This document shows, in pieces, positions 26,880 to 36,303 of a DNA stretch of 64,000 nucleotides. This DNA is from Marinomonas sp. TW1. Its GTDB lineage: Bacteria > Pseudomonadota > Gammaproteobacteria > Pseudomonadales > Marinomonadaceae. Each line of letters opens with the position of its first letter. Positions within the stretch are counted from its first letter, which is position 1. The notes under the pieces are model-generated. The model was not told where the DNA came from. It saw only the letters and a program-made list of their open reading frames with translations, and did not search any database. The translations under genes and the position numbers were made by a program. Location of the stretch: NCBI RefSeq assembly GCF_001625355.1, contig NZ_JSEE01000002.1, positions 62,001 to 126,000 on the forward strand, read 5' to 3'.

Positions 26880-27296
26880 TTACCTTGGCAATTCTGCCAA
26901 TTGCCAATATTTCACTAATAGATCTGACAAAGACTGAAAACCTTGTCCTAAACTCGTTTTACTAAAATAACCCGCGACATTAAGACGATAGGAAGCGGCC
27001 ACTTCATTTGGGCTGTTTGACGTGGTTAGAACAAACACGGGGAGATCTTGTAACGATTCATCTTGCCTGACTCTCTCTAACATTTCCAGACCGCCCATTC
27101 GAGGCATGTTCAAATCCAACAAAGTAATAAAAGGTCGCTTTGATTTATTTTCATGGAGCCATTCCAATGCTTCAATGCCATCTTTAACACGCTGCAGTGA
27201 GTAGTCACACCCAAGCTGACAAAGCGCTCTTTCGACGACCATGGCATCCACATCATCGTCTTCAATCAATAACACATTAAACGCTGTTTTATTCAT
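26880..27296 (-). CDS. Single-domain response regulator (Rcp1-like)
   Basis: A 138-residue receiver domain with no output domain. It contains the acidic pair EDDDVDA, the phospho-acceptor Asp in LLDLNMPRMGG, and the conserved Thr and Lys in VLTTSN and FSKTS. It abuts the histidine kinase gene (their coordinates touch) and probably passes phosphate within the relay, as Rcp-type regulators do with phytochrome-like kinases. Confidence 0.9.
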   Translation of the reverse strand: MNKTAFNVLLIEDDDVDAMVVERALCQLGCDYSLQRVKDGIEALEWLHENKSKRPFITLLDLNMPRMGGLEMLERVRQDESLQDLPVFVLTTSNSPNEVAASYRLNVAGYFSKTSLGQGFQSLSDLLVKYWQLAELPR

Positions 27297-29087
27297 TTAT
27301 TCCTCTCTCAGCGCCGTTTCAAATGGCCACTCAAATTCAAAACTGGTACCTCGCTCGCCATTCGATGAAATCTGATAATGACATTCGTAACGGTCGAGTA
27401 TTTTTTTCACCATGGACAAGCCCAATCCACTGCTTTCTACTTCGTCTCTCGGTTTTAAGGTTTTGAACAAATCAAACACTTTTTCCTGATACTGTAATGG
27501 AATACCAGGGCCGTCATCGATCACACAAATTCGATAATGATCAGATTGTTTTTCCGCTTTGAACTGAATCGTTCCTTGGCCTTTGTCATGATGCTTTATT
27601 GCATTCGATAATAAGTTTCTTAACACCAACTCAAGTGGTACCGCTAAGGTATTCATTTCGCCTACGTTATCTTCGCACTCAAAAATAAACGCCTTATTGG
27701 CGTTGATCAAAGAAAACAACTCTGTAACCCGTGCCCCCAAATGAAACTGTTCAAAGGTATTCTGTTCACGACCAATTCGGGAGTAACTTAACAACGCATC
27801 AAGTAGCTTTTCTAAGCGTTGAATTCGACCTTGTAATAAGTCCATAAATTCACGAGTTTGACTCGTAAAATTCTCTCTTAGGTCTTCTTCAATCCACTGG
27901 GCTAATTGGCTAATCCCTCGTAATGGCGCTTTTAAATCATGTGATGCCACAAACGCAAATTGATCCAAATCTTTATTGGCTTCTTCTAACTCTTGATTAC
28001 GCAACTGCAAGTCTTCATGAGCGATTTCCAATTCTTCTTTTTGCTGTTTCAAATCCTGTGTTACTTTATCAGCATAAGACACAGCGCGATGATTTGCGCG
28101 AGAAAGTAGGATAAAAATGATCAACAAGAGTGAATCAATCACAATCCCCCCTGCAAGAATAATCAAGGGTTGATTCTGGGTGTTTTGCGCTCGAAACAGG
28201 CTAGATGATTGCACCGTAAACAACCAGTCTCGACCATACATGTTGATTTCTATTTGCTTGGAATACAGAGGATTATCGTCATAATTTTCTGAGCTTTCAT
28301 TCAGCTCACTGTATAACGCTTCACCACTATCATGAATACTAAAGTTGACCTGACGATTACTGTTCGTTAGCACCCCCCCCATCAATTTCTTCATAATAAA
28401 AGGCGAGTAAACCAAACCAAGAAAATCACCGTTCTGATCACCGTAAAAATGTCCACCCTGACGGTCGCCATACCATGGCGCATAAAATAAAAATCCTGGG
28501 GTCCTCTTGGCATCTTGAACGAGGGTAATGGGAGCGGTGATAGTCGCTTTCCCTGTATCTCTTGCTTTTTTAGCGGCACTGTAACGGTTGATTTCATGTG
28601 CCATATCCAACCCGACCGCAGCTTGATTTGTCACCTGCGGTTCAATGTAAGTAATCGGCCAATATTCATTTTTTGTGTGTGCAGGGTGCAGGGTAAAGTT
28701 TGGTGTGGTTTCACGTTGCCAAGCAAGGTATGAATTCAACTTATCCTGCTCTAGATAATGAATAACACCAATCCCATTAATACCAGGAAAACGATCTTCT
28801 ACTTTTAGGCTATTTGCAAAAATTCGCCAATCAGCACGAGCCATATTATTCGGCAAGGTATGAAGTGCAGCGACACCAGCCCACAAGGCTTCTTCATATT
28901 TTTCCATGCGCTCTTGCACCAAACTCACAATTTGCTCCGCTTGAAAGTCAAATTGCGCTTTGGTTTTTTGCTCCGCTTGCTGATTGCTAAAGTACCAAGC
29001 TCCCAGAGTCAGCAATAGTGACAGGCTGATAACAGCCCAATGACTCCAGTGGAATCCGTTAAAAGAAATTCCCTTCTGATCTTGCAT
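27297..29087 (-). CDS. CHASE-domain membrane sensor histidine kinase
   Basis: A 596-residue kinase. An N-terminal membrane helix is followed by a periplasmic CHASE domain (about residues 70-270), a second membrane helix (about 300-320), a coiled coil, a HisKA domain with the phospho-acceptor His in ASHDLKAPLRG near residue 383, and a HATPase domain with N box NLLSNAIKH and G boxes DDGPGIP and GLGLSMVK. CHASE domains sense small extracellular ligands. A run of eight G residues lies within the coding strand at 28373-28380. The output is through the two downstream regulators, so the likely effect is a change in c-di-GMP. Confidence 0.92.
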   Translation of the reverse strand: MQDQKGISFNGFHWSHWAVISLSLLLTLGAWYFSNQQAEQKTKAQFDFQAEQIVSLVQERMEKYEEALWAGVAALHTLPNNMARADWRIFANSLKVEDRFPGINGIGVIHYLEQDKLNSYLAWQRETTPNFTLHPAHTKNEYWPITYIEPQVTNQAAVGLDMAHEINRYSAAKKARDTGKATITAPITLVQDAKRTPGFLFYAPWYGDRQGGHFYGDQNGDFLGLVYSPFIMKKLMGGVLTNSNRQVNFSIHDSGEALYSELNESSENYDDNPLYSKQIEINMYGRDWLFTVQSSSLFRAQNTQNQPLIILAGGIVIDSLLLIIFILLSRANHRAVSYADKVTQDLKQQKEELEIAHEDLQLRNQELEEANKDLDQFAFVASHDLKAPLRGISQLAQWIEEDLRENFTSQTREFMDLLQGRIQRLEKLLDALLSYSRIGREQNTFEQFHLGARVTELFSLINANKAFIFECEDNVGEMNTLAVPLELVLRNLLSNAIKHHDKGQGTIQFKAEKQSDHYRICVIDDGPGIPLQYQEKVFDLFKTLKPRDEVESSGLGLSMVKKILDRYECHYQISSNGERGTSFEFEWPFETALREE

Positions 29088-29871
29088 AATAATGTTTTCA
29101 TCCTAAAAATTTAATTTCTCCACACTGAGCTTAAACACATTATTGGCTACAACATCTCGACCCAACTCATAAGCTTAGAAATTAGAAATGATAATCTCTC
29201 TTAAATAGCATAGCGAAAAGCGATTATATTGAGTGCCTAATCGTGTTTATTTTTGTCACCATTTCCGCTTTAAAAGCGCATTTTAGATACAAATGAAAAC
29301 AAAGGTGCGTTTTACCAAGTAAACGTTAGGCGCCAATATTTTTTATTGTTTCAGCCAACAATAAGGTACGACGCTTTCTGAAAACGAAAACAGCAAAAAA
29401 ATATCACCTTAAGTCAAGTCAATATCAAAAAAACCACATTCCTCTTTTTTTGCACGATTACAGCTATATTTTATCTTAGATCACGCTACCTATGAAAAAA
29501 AAGGGCTGCTATAGTTCGTCGCGGCTTATAAATAACAAAATAAGTTATTAAAAATACAAAAATAAAAGCTAATAACTATCGAAATACGATCTATATAGAT
29601 ACTTTTATGCGGTCTTGTTTACGCTCCTACGTTTTAAGGAAGAGCGAATTTCATCAAACTCAAACACGAGCATTCCTGCTTAGTACTTTCAGCGATTCTC
29701 ATGTTTTTCAAATTGCTTTAATTTGACCCTTTTTGAAACCACACAAGCTCAATTCAGAGAAAGACTCGTCTTAAAACGATGTCGACCCACTGTCGATCTG
29801 ACACCGTAAACAAAACCTATAAGCACACAGACAAACCACGATTAATCCTTGAAAATTAAAGAGATAAGAAT
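29088..29871. other. Long AT-rich divergent intergenic region
   Basis: 784 bases between the kinase (minus) and the NCS1 permease (plus). It has no convincing gene. It holds a perfect hairpin, TTATTGTT (29343-29350) with AACAATAA (29357-29364), several A/T runs and a short CGCTTT-A-AAAGCG palindrome near 29265-29277. GAGAT precedes the permease start at 29872. Promoters for both neighbours must lie here but no clear -35/-10 pair stands out. The length would allow a small RNA or a multi-site control region. Confidence 0.5.
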
Positions 29872-31575
29872 ATGAATTTCAAGCAACTGGATAATGTCAG
29901 CGAAGAACAACTGCCGATAGCAAAACATAAGCGCCATGGTTGGAAACACTTCTTAGGCTTATACGCAGGTGAGCACGTTGCTGCGACCGAATTTGTCATT
30001 GGTGCCACGTTTGTCGCACTTGGCGCTAAGACAATGGATATTCTGCTGGGGCTACTCATTGGCAATCTACTGGCGATCTTAAGCTGGACTCTAATTACAG
30101 CGCCAATCGCAACCCAAACCCGCTTGAGCTTATACACCTACCTACATAAAATTGCCGGCGACTCGATGACTAAGCTTTATAACTGGGCCAATGTCATTAT
30201 TTTCACCGTCATATCCGCCGCCATGATAACGGTCTCAAGTACTGCTGTTCGTTATCTATTTAACATTCCCGCGCAACTCAATTGGTATCCGACAAATCTC
30301 TGGTTTGTCTGTGTTGTGTTGTTTGTTGGCATAGTGGTTGTATTTGTAGCCATGTACGGCTTTAAAGCCGTCTCTGAATTTTCCAGTATTTGCGGCCCTT
30401 GGCTATTTGTCATGTTTATTTCCGGCGCGCTTGTCATCATGCCTGCTCTGGCTGATTCTGTGTTAGGCACAACCAGTCTGTCCAACTTTACCGACTTTAT
30501 TACCATAGGGGACCAATCCATTTGGACGGGCATCAATGCTCAAGGCGAACCTGGTATCGGTCTAGTTGAGGTTATTGGCTTTGCCTGGGCAGCCAATACC
30601 ATTACACATTTTGGCTTGATCGATATGGCATTATTGCGCTACGCCAAAAAACCTATTTACGGTTTGGCCACCAGTTCAGGCATGTTATTTGGACATTTTG
30701 TTGCTTGGGTTTCGGCAGGCATCATGGGTGCAGGTACGGCAGTACTTGTTAAGAAGTCAATTACCGAGCTGGATCCAGGTGATGTGGCTTTTCAAGCACT
30801 GGGATTATCCGGATTTGTGATAGTCATTATCGCTGGTTGGACCACCGCTAATGCGAACCTGTATCGTGCTGGATTAGCAGCTCAGGCCATTTTTAAACAA
30901 CGCACTCGAAAACAAACAACACTCGCGGTTGGCCTAGTGACTATTTTAGTGGCCTGCTTTCCTTTTGTGTTCAGTAAAATGCTACCACTACTGACTTACG
31001 CAGGACTACTAGTAGTACCTGTCGGCGCGATTGTGTTCGCCGAACACATAATTTTCCCAAAAATAGGCTACAGCCGTTATTGGGCAAGTTACCAAAAACT
31101 GACTCACAGTCGCCCTGCCGTGACCGCATGGGGAGTCGGTTTGGTATTTGGGTTTGGCTTAAATGCACTCAACATCATGTCGTTCTACTATCTCTTTTTA
31201 CCCACCTGGTGCGTCACTATTATCATTTACACCTTGCTAGCAAAGCGTCATGGGGCCAATAAAACCTACCCCGTAGAGCAAGCTGAAATGGAAAAATACG
31301 ACGCTTTAGTTGAAGACTACCAAGCCAAACAAGCGCAACAAGAAAGTCCTTTGATAGAAGATCAACGTGCCTTTTCTAAAGCCTTGGTTACCATCTCTTG
31401 GATCAGTCTTGCCATCACCTTAATGCTGGCCTGCATCACCATGTTCTTAAGCTCTGATGTGGACAGCTATCAACAAAACCGAGATACCTTCTTTTTTTAC
31501 GGCTTCACCTGCACCGTCATTTACTTTGTCACGGCATATTGGTCATTACGCCGTCGTAAAGCGTTGCAAGCTTAA
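29872..31575 (+). CDS. NCS1-family permease
   Basis: A 567-residue transporter of the nucleobase/cation symporter 1 family, longer than CodB (about 420). About 12 membrane helices are seen, with the first-helix motif GLYAGEHVAATEFVIGATF and the WAANTITHFGLIDMALL segment. A charged cytoplasmic insert (PVEQAEMEKYDALVEDYQAK) is followed by two extra C-terminal helices. NCS1 carriers usually take up cytosine, hydantoins, allantoin or thiamine-related compounds. Here the next gene, 20 bases on, is a mannitol-type dehydrogenase, which suggests a polyol or sugar-acid substrate instead. The substrate is not shown by sequence. Confidence 0.8.
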   Translation: MNFKQLDNVSEEQLPIAKHKRHGWKHFLGLYAGEHVAATEFVIGATFVALGAKTMDILLGLLIGNLLAILSWTLITAPIATQTRLSLYTYLHKIAGDSMTKLYNWANVIIFTVISAAMITVSSTAVRYLFNIPAQLNWYPTNLWFVCVVLFVGIVVVFVAMYGFKAVSEFSSICGPWLFVMFISGALVIMPALADSVLGTTSLSNFTDFITIGDQSIWTGINAQGEPGIGLVEVIGFAWAANTITHFGLIDMALLRYAKKPIYGLATSSGMLFGHFVAWVSAGIMGAGTAVLVKKSITELDPGDVAFQALGLSGFVIVIIAGWTTANANLYRAGLAAQAIFKQRTRKQTTLAVGLVTILVACFPFVFSKMLPLLTYAGLLVVPVGAIVFAEHIIFPKIGYSRYWASYQKLTHSRPAVTAWGVGLVFGFGLNALNIMSFYYLFLPTWCVTIIIYTLLAKRHGANKTYPVEQAEMEKYDALVEDYQAKQAQQESPLIEDQRAFSKALVTISWISLAITLMLACITMFLSSDVDSYQQNRDTFFFYGFTCTVIYFVTAYWSLRRRKALQA

Positions 31576-31595
31576 CCCTCTATCGAGATGTATAA

Positions 31596-33083
31596 ATGAC
31601 AAACGTACAACTAAATCAACAAACACTTTCGTCTTTACCTGACGCTATTGCGCGTCCTAACTATGATAGAAGCAACTTGAAGGCTGGCATTGTTCACATT
31701 GGCGTAGGTGGTTTTCACCGCTCCCATGAAGCTTTTTATACCGACCAACTGCTCAATCAAAACCAAACGCTGGATTGGGGAATTTGCGGCATTGGGCTTA
31801 GAGAGTCTGATCGTCAAATCGCAACCGCCTTAGCGCAGCAGGACTATCTCTACACACTAATAGAAAAGCATCCTAGTGGTGAGGTAAAACATCGTGTTAT
31901 TGGTGCCATCATTGACTTTATTTTAGCCATTGATGATGCACCTGCAGCGATTAATAAAATGGCACATGAAGACACTAAAATTGTGTCATTAACCATTACT
32001 GAAGGAGGCTATTATTTCAATCCAGCAAGCAACGAATTTGATCTGTCTCATCCAGATGTACAACACGATCTAAATAATCCAGACAACCCTAAAATGGTAT
32101 TCGGCTTTTTAACCGCGGCCTTGAAAAAAAGACGCTCAGCAGGACTCCCTGCGTTTACGGTTCAGTCCTGTGACAATATTCAACACAATGGCGACATGAC
32201 CAAAAAAATGCTGCTGGCGTTTGTTCAGCAACACGACGCTGATCTCGCAAGCTGGATTGAACAGGAGGTCAAATTCCCTAATGCCATGGTCGATAGAATC
32301 ACCCCCGTCACCACTCGCGATGACATTGACGCACTTGCAAACGCAGGTGTTACAGACGCTTGGCCGGTAGTATGTGAGTCATTCCATCAATGGGTTATCG
32401 AGGACGAATTCGGCAATGGACGTCCTGCATGGGAACGGGCTGGAGCACACTTTGTCAGTGATGTAACCCCCTATGAAACCATGAAAATTCGTCTCTTAAA
32501 CGCAGGTCATTCGGTGTTGGGGCTATTAGGCTCTATTCATGGTCACCAAACCATTGATGGTTGTGTTGCCGACCCTCTTTTTGCAAGCTACCTAAGACGA
32601 TTCATGGATGTTGAAGCAACACCTATATTAGATCCAGTAGACGGAATTGACCTTGATGACTACAAAAACACCTTAATTGAGCGCTTTGGCAATCCTAATG
32701 TCAAAGATCATTTATCTCGTATTTGCCTAGAAAGTTCCTCTAAATTACCCAAGTTTTTGATCTCAACGATCAAAGAAAACTTAGCCAATGGTGGCAGTAT
32801 CCGTTACGCCACCTTAGTCATTGCAGCATGGTGTTATTATTCTGACAAAGGCACTGACCAAACAGGGCAAGCACTAGACATTATTGACGAGATGAAAGAA
32901 CAGCTTCATCACGCCGCAACCAACTCAAAATCGGATCCATTGGCTTTTCTGAAACTGTATAATGTGTTTGGCGATTTAGCGAAAGAGCCCTCTTTTACCG
33001 CTGTGTATAAACCGATGCGTGAGACCCTATATCAAACGTCTAACATCGCAACACAAATGCAAAACCTCATGGCAGAGCATTAA
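31596..33083 (+). CDS. Mannitol 2-dehydrogenase-family polyol dehydrogenase
   Basis: A 495-residue NAD-dependent long-chain polyol dehydrogenase. The N-terminal Rossmann segment is IGVGGFHRSHEAF, the typical GxGxFHRxH form, and the catalytic motif Lys-X4-Asn-X2-His lies in KIRLLNAGH near residue 295. Length equals Pseudomonas mannitol 2-dehydrogenase (about 490). It should oxidise mannitol, arabitol, sorbitol or a hexuronate to the keto form. It follows the NCS1 permease by 20 bases and is probably in the same transcript. No kinase for the product lies nearby. Fructuronate or mannonate oxidoreductase activity is the main alternative. Confidence 0.88.
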   Translation: MTNVQLNQQTLSSLPDAIARPNYDRSNLKAGIVHIGVGGFHRSHEAFYTDQLLNQNQTLDWGICGIGLRESDRQIATALAQQDYLYTLIEKHPSGEVKHRVIGAIIDFILAIDDAPAAINKMAHEDTKIVSLTITEGGYYFNPASNEFDLSHPDVQHDLNNPDNPKMVFGFLTAALKKRRSAGLPAFTVQSCDNIQHNGDMTKKMLLAFVQQHDADLASWIEQEVKFPNAMVDRITPVTTRDDIDALANAGVTDAWPVVCESFHQWVIEDEFGNGRPAWERAGAHFVSDVTPYETMKIRLLNAGHSVLGLLGSIHGHQTIDGCVADPLFASYLRRFMDVEATPILDPVDGIDLDDYKNTLIERFGNPNVKDHLSRICLESSSKLPKFLISTIKENLANGGSIRYATLVIAAWCYYSDKGTDQTGQALDIIDEMKEQLHHAATNSKSDPLAFLKLYNVFGDLAKEPSFTAVYKPMRETLYQTSNIATQMQNLMAEH

Positions 33084-33178
33084 AACAGACTTAACCAATA
33101 CCACCACCAATTAGCGCTAAAGCGAGAGCCACCATATAACGAAAAAGTAACAGTGGCTCTTATCTTCCACAAAAAGTA

Positions 33179-33193
33179 GAATGAGTCTCATTC
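33179..33193. promoter_or_regulatory. Perfect 15-base palindrome upstream of the AraC-type gene
   Basis: GAATGAG-T-CTCATTC is a 7-1-7 perfect inverted repeat 30 bases before the regulator start. It shares the ATGA...TCAT core of Fur sites but only 11 of 19 bases of the full Fur consensus. It may be a degenerate Fur box or the site of autoregulation. Confidence 0.4.
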
Positions 33194-33223
33194 ATCAATT
33201 TATAGAGCTATTCTACTCTCACA

Positions 33224-33967
33224 ATGAAAGACACCATTCAAGTTACCTCATTGGCGCCAAATGAAGCCTTGTCTCCCTTCATCGAAAGCTATTGGATGAT
33301 TCGTAACCCCAGTGATCAGGATGAAGAACTGGTCACCTTTCCTGACGGCGGTATTGATGTCTATTTTTTCAGTAATGAGGAGTTTCCCTTACACGTTTCT
33401 TTAGTCGGATTGGAAACACAGAAACAACAAGGCATCATGCCAAAACAATCCGTATTAATGGGCGTCCGATTGAACCTGCTAGCGGTGGAATATTTATTAA
33501 AAAGATCCGTTGCAGATATTCTTAATGACCACATCAGCTTAACATCAGGTTACGCTGGCATAAAGCAAGTAGATCTTGAAGATTTTAATGGTTTTTGTGA
33601 CAAGCTGGAGCGCTACTTTACCTCTCAGCTAAAACAAAAAATAGACTCTCGAAAGCGCATCATGTCTGATTTAATCTACCAAACAAATGGTACAATCACC
33701 GTTAACGACATTGCTCAATCAGCCAATTGGAGTAGTCGCCAGATAAACCGCTATTTCAATAAATGGTTGGGATTACCCCTGAAAAACTATTGTGACATCC
33801 TTCGCTTCCGACACAGTTTTGACTCATTAAAAGCGGGAGAACTCTTTCCTGATAGAGGCTTTAATGACCAATCTCACTACATTCGATTCACTCGAAAATA
33901 CGCCAGCCTTACCCCCAAACAACTCGCTCATGATAAAAGTGACCGATTTATACAATTATCTTCTTAA
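33224..33967 (+). CDS. AraC-family transcription regulator
   Basis: A 247-residue regulator. The N-terminal part (LSPFIESYWMIRNP, LVTFPDGGIDVYF) is the FPDG-type sensor domain of a class of AraC regulators. The C-terminal DNA-binding domain holds two helix-turn-helix units (ITVNDIAQSANWSSRQINRYF and GFNDQSHYIRFTRKYASLTPKQ). It lies 140 bases after the polyol dehydrogenase and 210 bases before a siderophore receptor gene, on the same strand. Either could be its target. The palindrome upstream may be an autoregulatory site. Confidence 0.88.
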   Translation: MKDTIQVTSLAPNEALSPFIESYWMIRNPSDQDEELVTFPDGGIDVYFFSNEEFPLHVSLVGLETQKQQGIMPKQSVLMGVRLNLLAVEYLLKRSVADILNDHISLTSGYAGIKQVDLEDFNGFCDKLERYFTSQLKQKIDSRKRIMSDLIYQTNGTITVNDIAQSANWSSRQINRYFNKWLGLPLKNYCDILRFRHSFDSLKAGELFPDRGFNDQSHYIRFTRKYASLTPKQLAHDKSDRFIQLSS

Positions 33968-34108
33968 CAAGACTCCTATCATCTTTTTGCTTGTATCAAA
34001 TATAACGAGATACGTTCAGATAAAAGATGAAAGCCATGGCCCTACATCCTGTACGCATCTCATAAACCTCCCTTTTTAAAATGTTATGATGTGACAAAGA
34101 TGCATTTT

Positions 34109-34120
34109 GTTATTAATAAC
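34109..34120. promoter_or_regulatory. Palindrome GTTATTAATAAC upstream of the first siderophore receptor
   Basis: A perfect 12-base palindrome 57 bases before the receptor start. It shares the TTATTA/TAATAA core with the palindrome just upstream of the TetR gene (39169-39183), so the same regulator could bind both. Confidence 0.35.
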
Positions 34121-34176
34121 CATTAACACTAGCATTGTTATTCATTGATTGGGGAGAAACGCTACTGGAGAAAACG

Positions 34177-36243
34177 ATGAGAAGAAAACTAACCCCATAT
34201 ACCACCTCCCTATTCTGCTGTTCAGTCATATTACCCAGTGCAGCTTTAGCCGAAACAGATGAAGACGTATTTCGTCTTTCGCCCATACTCATCAACAGCC
34301 AAGCCGAAGAGGCCGATGATGACAGCGAATCCATCGTTGCGACAGAACTTTGGGTTGGCGGTAAAGTCGCCACCAGCATTCAAGACACACCGGCGTCGGT
34401 CTCCGTCATCACAGAAAAAGAAATCCAGCAACGCGGAGCTTCCACAACAGAAGAAGTTCTGCAATATACGCCAGGTACTGTAACGGGTTACTACGGCGCC
34501 GACGATCGTACCGATTTCTATCAAATTCGAGGCTTTAACGCTTCCACTTACCGTGACGGTTTGTATCTTGGCTCTCTATTCGACATCCGTGAAGAACCCT
34601 TTGCTTACAAACGAGTTGAAGTGATTCGCGGTGCGAATTCGACCTTATTCGGCCCAGCAGAACCTGGCGGTTCCATTAATTTCGTTAGTAAAACACCAAA
34701 ATTTGATGAATTTTCCAGCGCCTATTTAACCTATGGTTCTCACGACCATAAAGAAATTGGCCTTGATGTGAACAGTACTTTGGACGAGAGTGATACCCTA
34801 GCCTATCGCTTAACGGCTAAGGTGAAAGACAGTGACCGAGAGTACGACTACTCAAAAGACGATTCACAGTTTGTTATGGGCGGCTTAACCTGGCAACCAA
34901 ACAGCCAAACCAGTGCAACACTTCTTGTTGATTACCTAAATACAGATACCAGTGCCAATAGTAGCGGCGCACCGTTTGATAAAGAATACGATAGAAGTAC
35001 TTTCTTTGGTGAGCCAGACTTTAACTATCAAGATGTAGAACGCACCAACATCAGTACGCAACTTAATCACAGCCTAGATAATGGCCTTAACATCTCATCC
35101 AACCTAAGATACACAGATTCAACAAACCGATATGGCTACACTTATATTACGGACACAAGCGATCGAGTAGGCGACACAGTCAATCGCGGTTTCATTGCAA
35201 CAGACACGGCAATACAACAATTTAGCGGTAACTTACTAGGACAATACGACATTACCTTTGATCGTCTCGACAGCAGCACAGTATTTGGTATTGAGTACCA
35301 AGATTCTAGCAAGACTGAGAACAGTGCTTGGGGAACCGCGACCAGTATCGATGTCAATAATATTGTCTATTCTGGCGCACCAAGCGTTCTAAACCCTCTC
35401 GCCGATAAAAAAACCGACTATCAAACGCAAGCCGCTCTATTACAGCAAAACTTAGCATGGGATGATAAATACATTCTTTCCATCGGCGCTCGACACGATG
35501 ACATTGAGGTTTCAGAAAACGATTATCAGAATAATACTGAAACCCAAAGTGACTTTTCTGAAAACACTTTCCGTTCGGCCTTTACCTACAAATTCAACGA
35601 CCAAGTGTCGGCTTACATCAGTCAAGTAGAATCTGTTTCTCCACCTTCTGTAGGCACAGAAATTGTGCGTGGAGACCAAACTGAAATCGGCGCAAAATTT
35701 TCGCCTAGCGATCTAAATGCCATTTTCTCTGTGGCAATTTACGAGCTTGAAAAAAGCAATGTCAACATCGCTGTCGCACAGAATGATGGTTCAATTGATC
35801 GTGAGGTCATCGGCAAAAACCGCGTTAAAGGTGTTGATTTAGAAATGAGAGCAGAACTAACAGAAAGCTTGAGCCTTTCTGGAGGTTATTCTTACATGGA
35901 TTCTAAAGTCACCGAAGACGACTCTTATGAAGGCAAAGATTTCGCGATCACACCACAACATTCCGCTTCCCTGTGGGGACATTACATCTTACCACGTCAA
36001 GATATGTCTGTCGGATTAGGCGCGCGTTATATAGGCTCATACTACTTCGACGCGGCTAACAGCAAAAAAAGTGAAGCAGCAGTGACTCTTGATGCCTCGT
36101 TTAACTACGACATCACCCCAGCGACGCAACTCGCTATAAACGTCAGTAACCTATTAGATGAGCAACACGTTGTTGGATCAGGTACTGCGGATTTTTACAA
36201 TCGAGGCCGCGACATAACCATGACCCTAAACCACGCTTGGTAA
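34177..36243 (+). CDS. TonB-dependent siderophore receptor 1
   Basis: A 688-residue outer-membrane receptor. A signal peptide ends near AALAETD, a plug domain of the ferrichrome/pyoverdine receptor class follows (SIQDTPASVSVITEKEIQQR, FYQIRGFNASTYRDG, VEVIRGANSTLFGPAEPGG), then a 22-strand barrel ending MTLNHAW with an aromatic terminus. It takes up a ferric siderophore using TonB energy. ATG 34177 is chosen because GGAG lies six bases before it and the signal peptide begins there; a longer frame from 34135 is not supported. It ends at a strong terminator. The siderophore is unknown. Confidence 0.9.
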   Translation: MRRKLTPYTTSLFCCSVILPSAALAETDEDVFRLSPILINSQAEEADDDSESIVATELWVGGKVATSIQDTPASVSVITEKEIQQRGASTTEEVLQYTPGTVTGYYGADDRTDFYQIRGFNASTYRDGLYLGSLFDIREEPFAYKRVEVIRGANSTLFGPAEPGGSINFVSKTPKFDEFSSAYLTYGSHDHKEIGLDVNSTLDESDTLAYRLTAKVKDSDREYDYSKDDSQFVMGGLTWQPNSQTSATLLVDYLNTDTSANSSGAPFDKEYDRSTFFGEPDFNYQDVERTNISTQLNHSLDNGLNISSNLRYTDSTNRYGYTYITDTSDRVGDTVNRGFIATDTAIQQFSGNLLGQYDITFDRLDSSTVFGIEYQDSSKTENSAWGTATSIDVNNIVYSGAPSVLNPLADKKTDYQTQAALLQQNLAWDDKYILSIGARHDDIEVSENDYQNNTETQSDFSENTFRSAFTYKFNDQVSAYISQVESVSPPSVGTEIVRGDQTEIGAKFSPSDLNAIFSVAIYELEKSNVNIAVAQNDGSIDREVIGKNRVKGVDLEMRAELTESLSLSGGYSYMDSKVTEDDSYEGKDFAITPQHSASLWGHYILPRQDMSVGLGARYIGSYYFDAANSKKSEAAVTLDASFNYDITPATQLAINVSNLLDEQHVVGSGTADFYNRGRDITMTLNHAW

Positions 36244-36272
36244 ACACAAGCCTTAATAGCCCCCCCCCTTTA

Positions 36273-36303
36273 AGCCAGAACATACCTTGTTCTGGCTTTT
36301 TTC
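36273..36303 (+). terminator. Terminator after siderophore receptor 1
   Basis: AGCCAGAAC (36273-36281) pairs with GTTCTGGCT (36289-36297), with a seven-base loop followed by T residues. Confidence 0.93.

Noticed and set aside
29186-29195. Fur-like core AATGATAATC upstream of the CHASE kinase gene
   Set aside because: Only about 12 of 19 bases fit the full Fur consensus, a level expected by chance in AT-rich DNA, and the kinase operon has no iron-related gene.
36260-36268. Run of nine C residues near receptor 1 as a phase-variation switch
   Set aside because: The run lies after the stop codon of the receptor gene and before its terminator, so length changes would not alter the protein.
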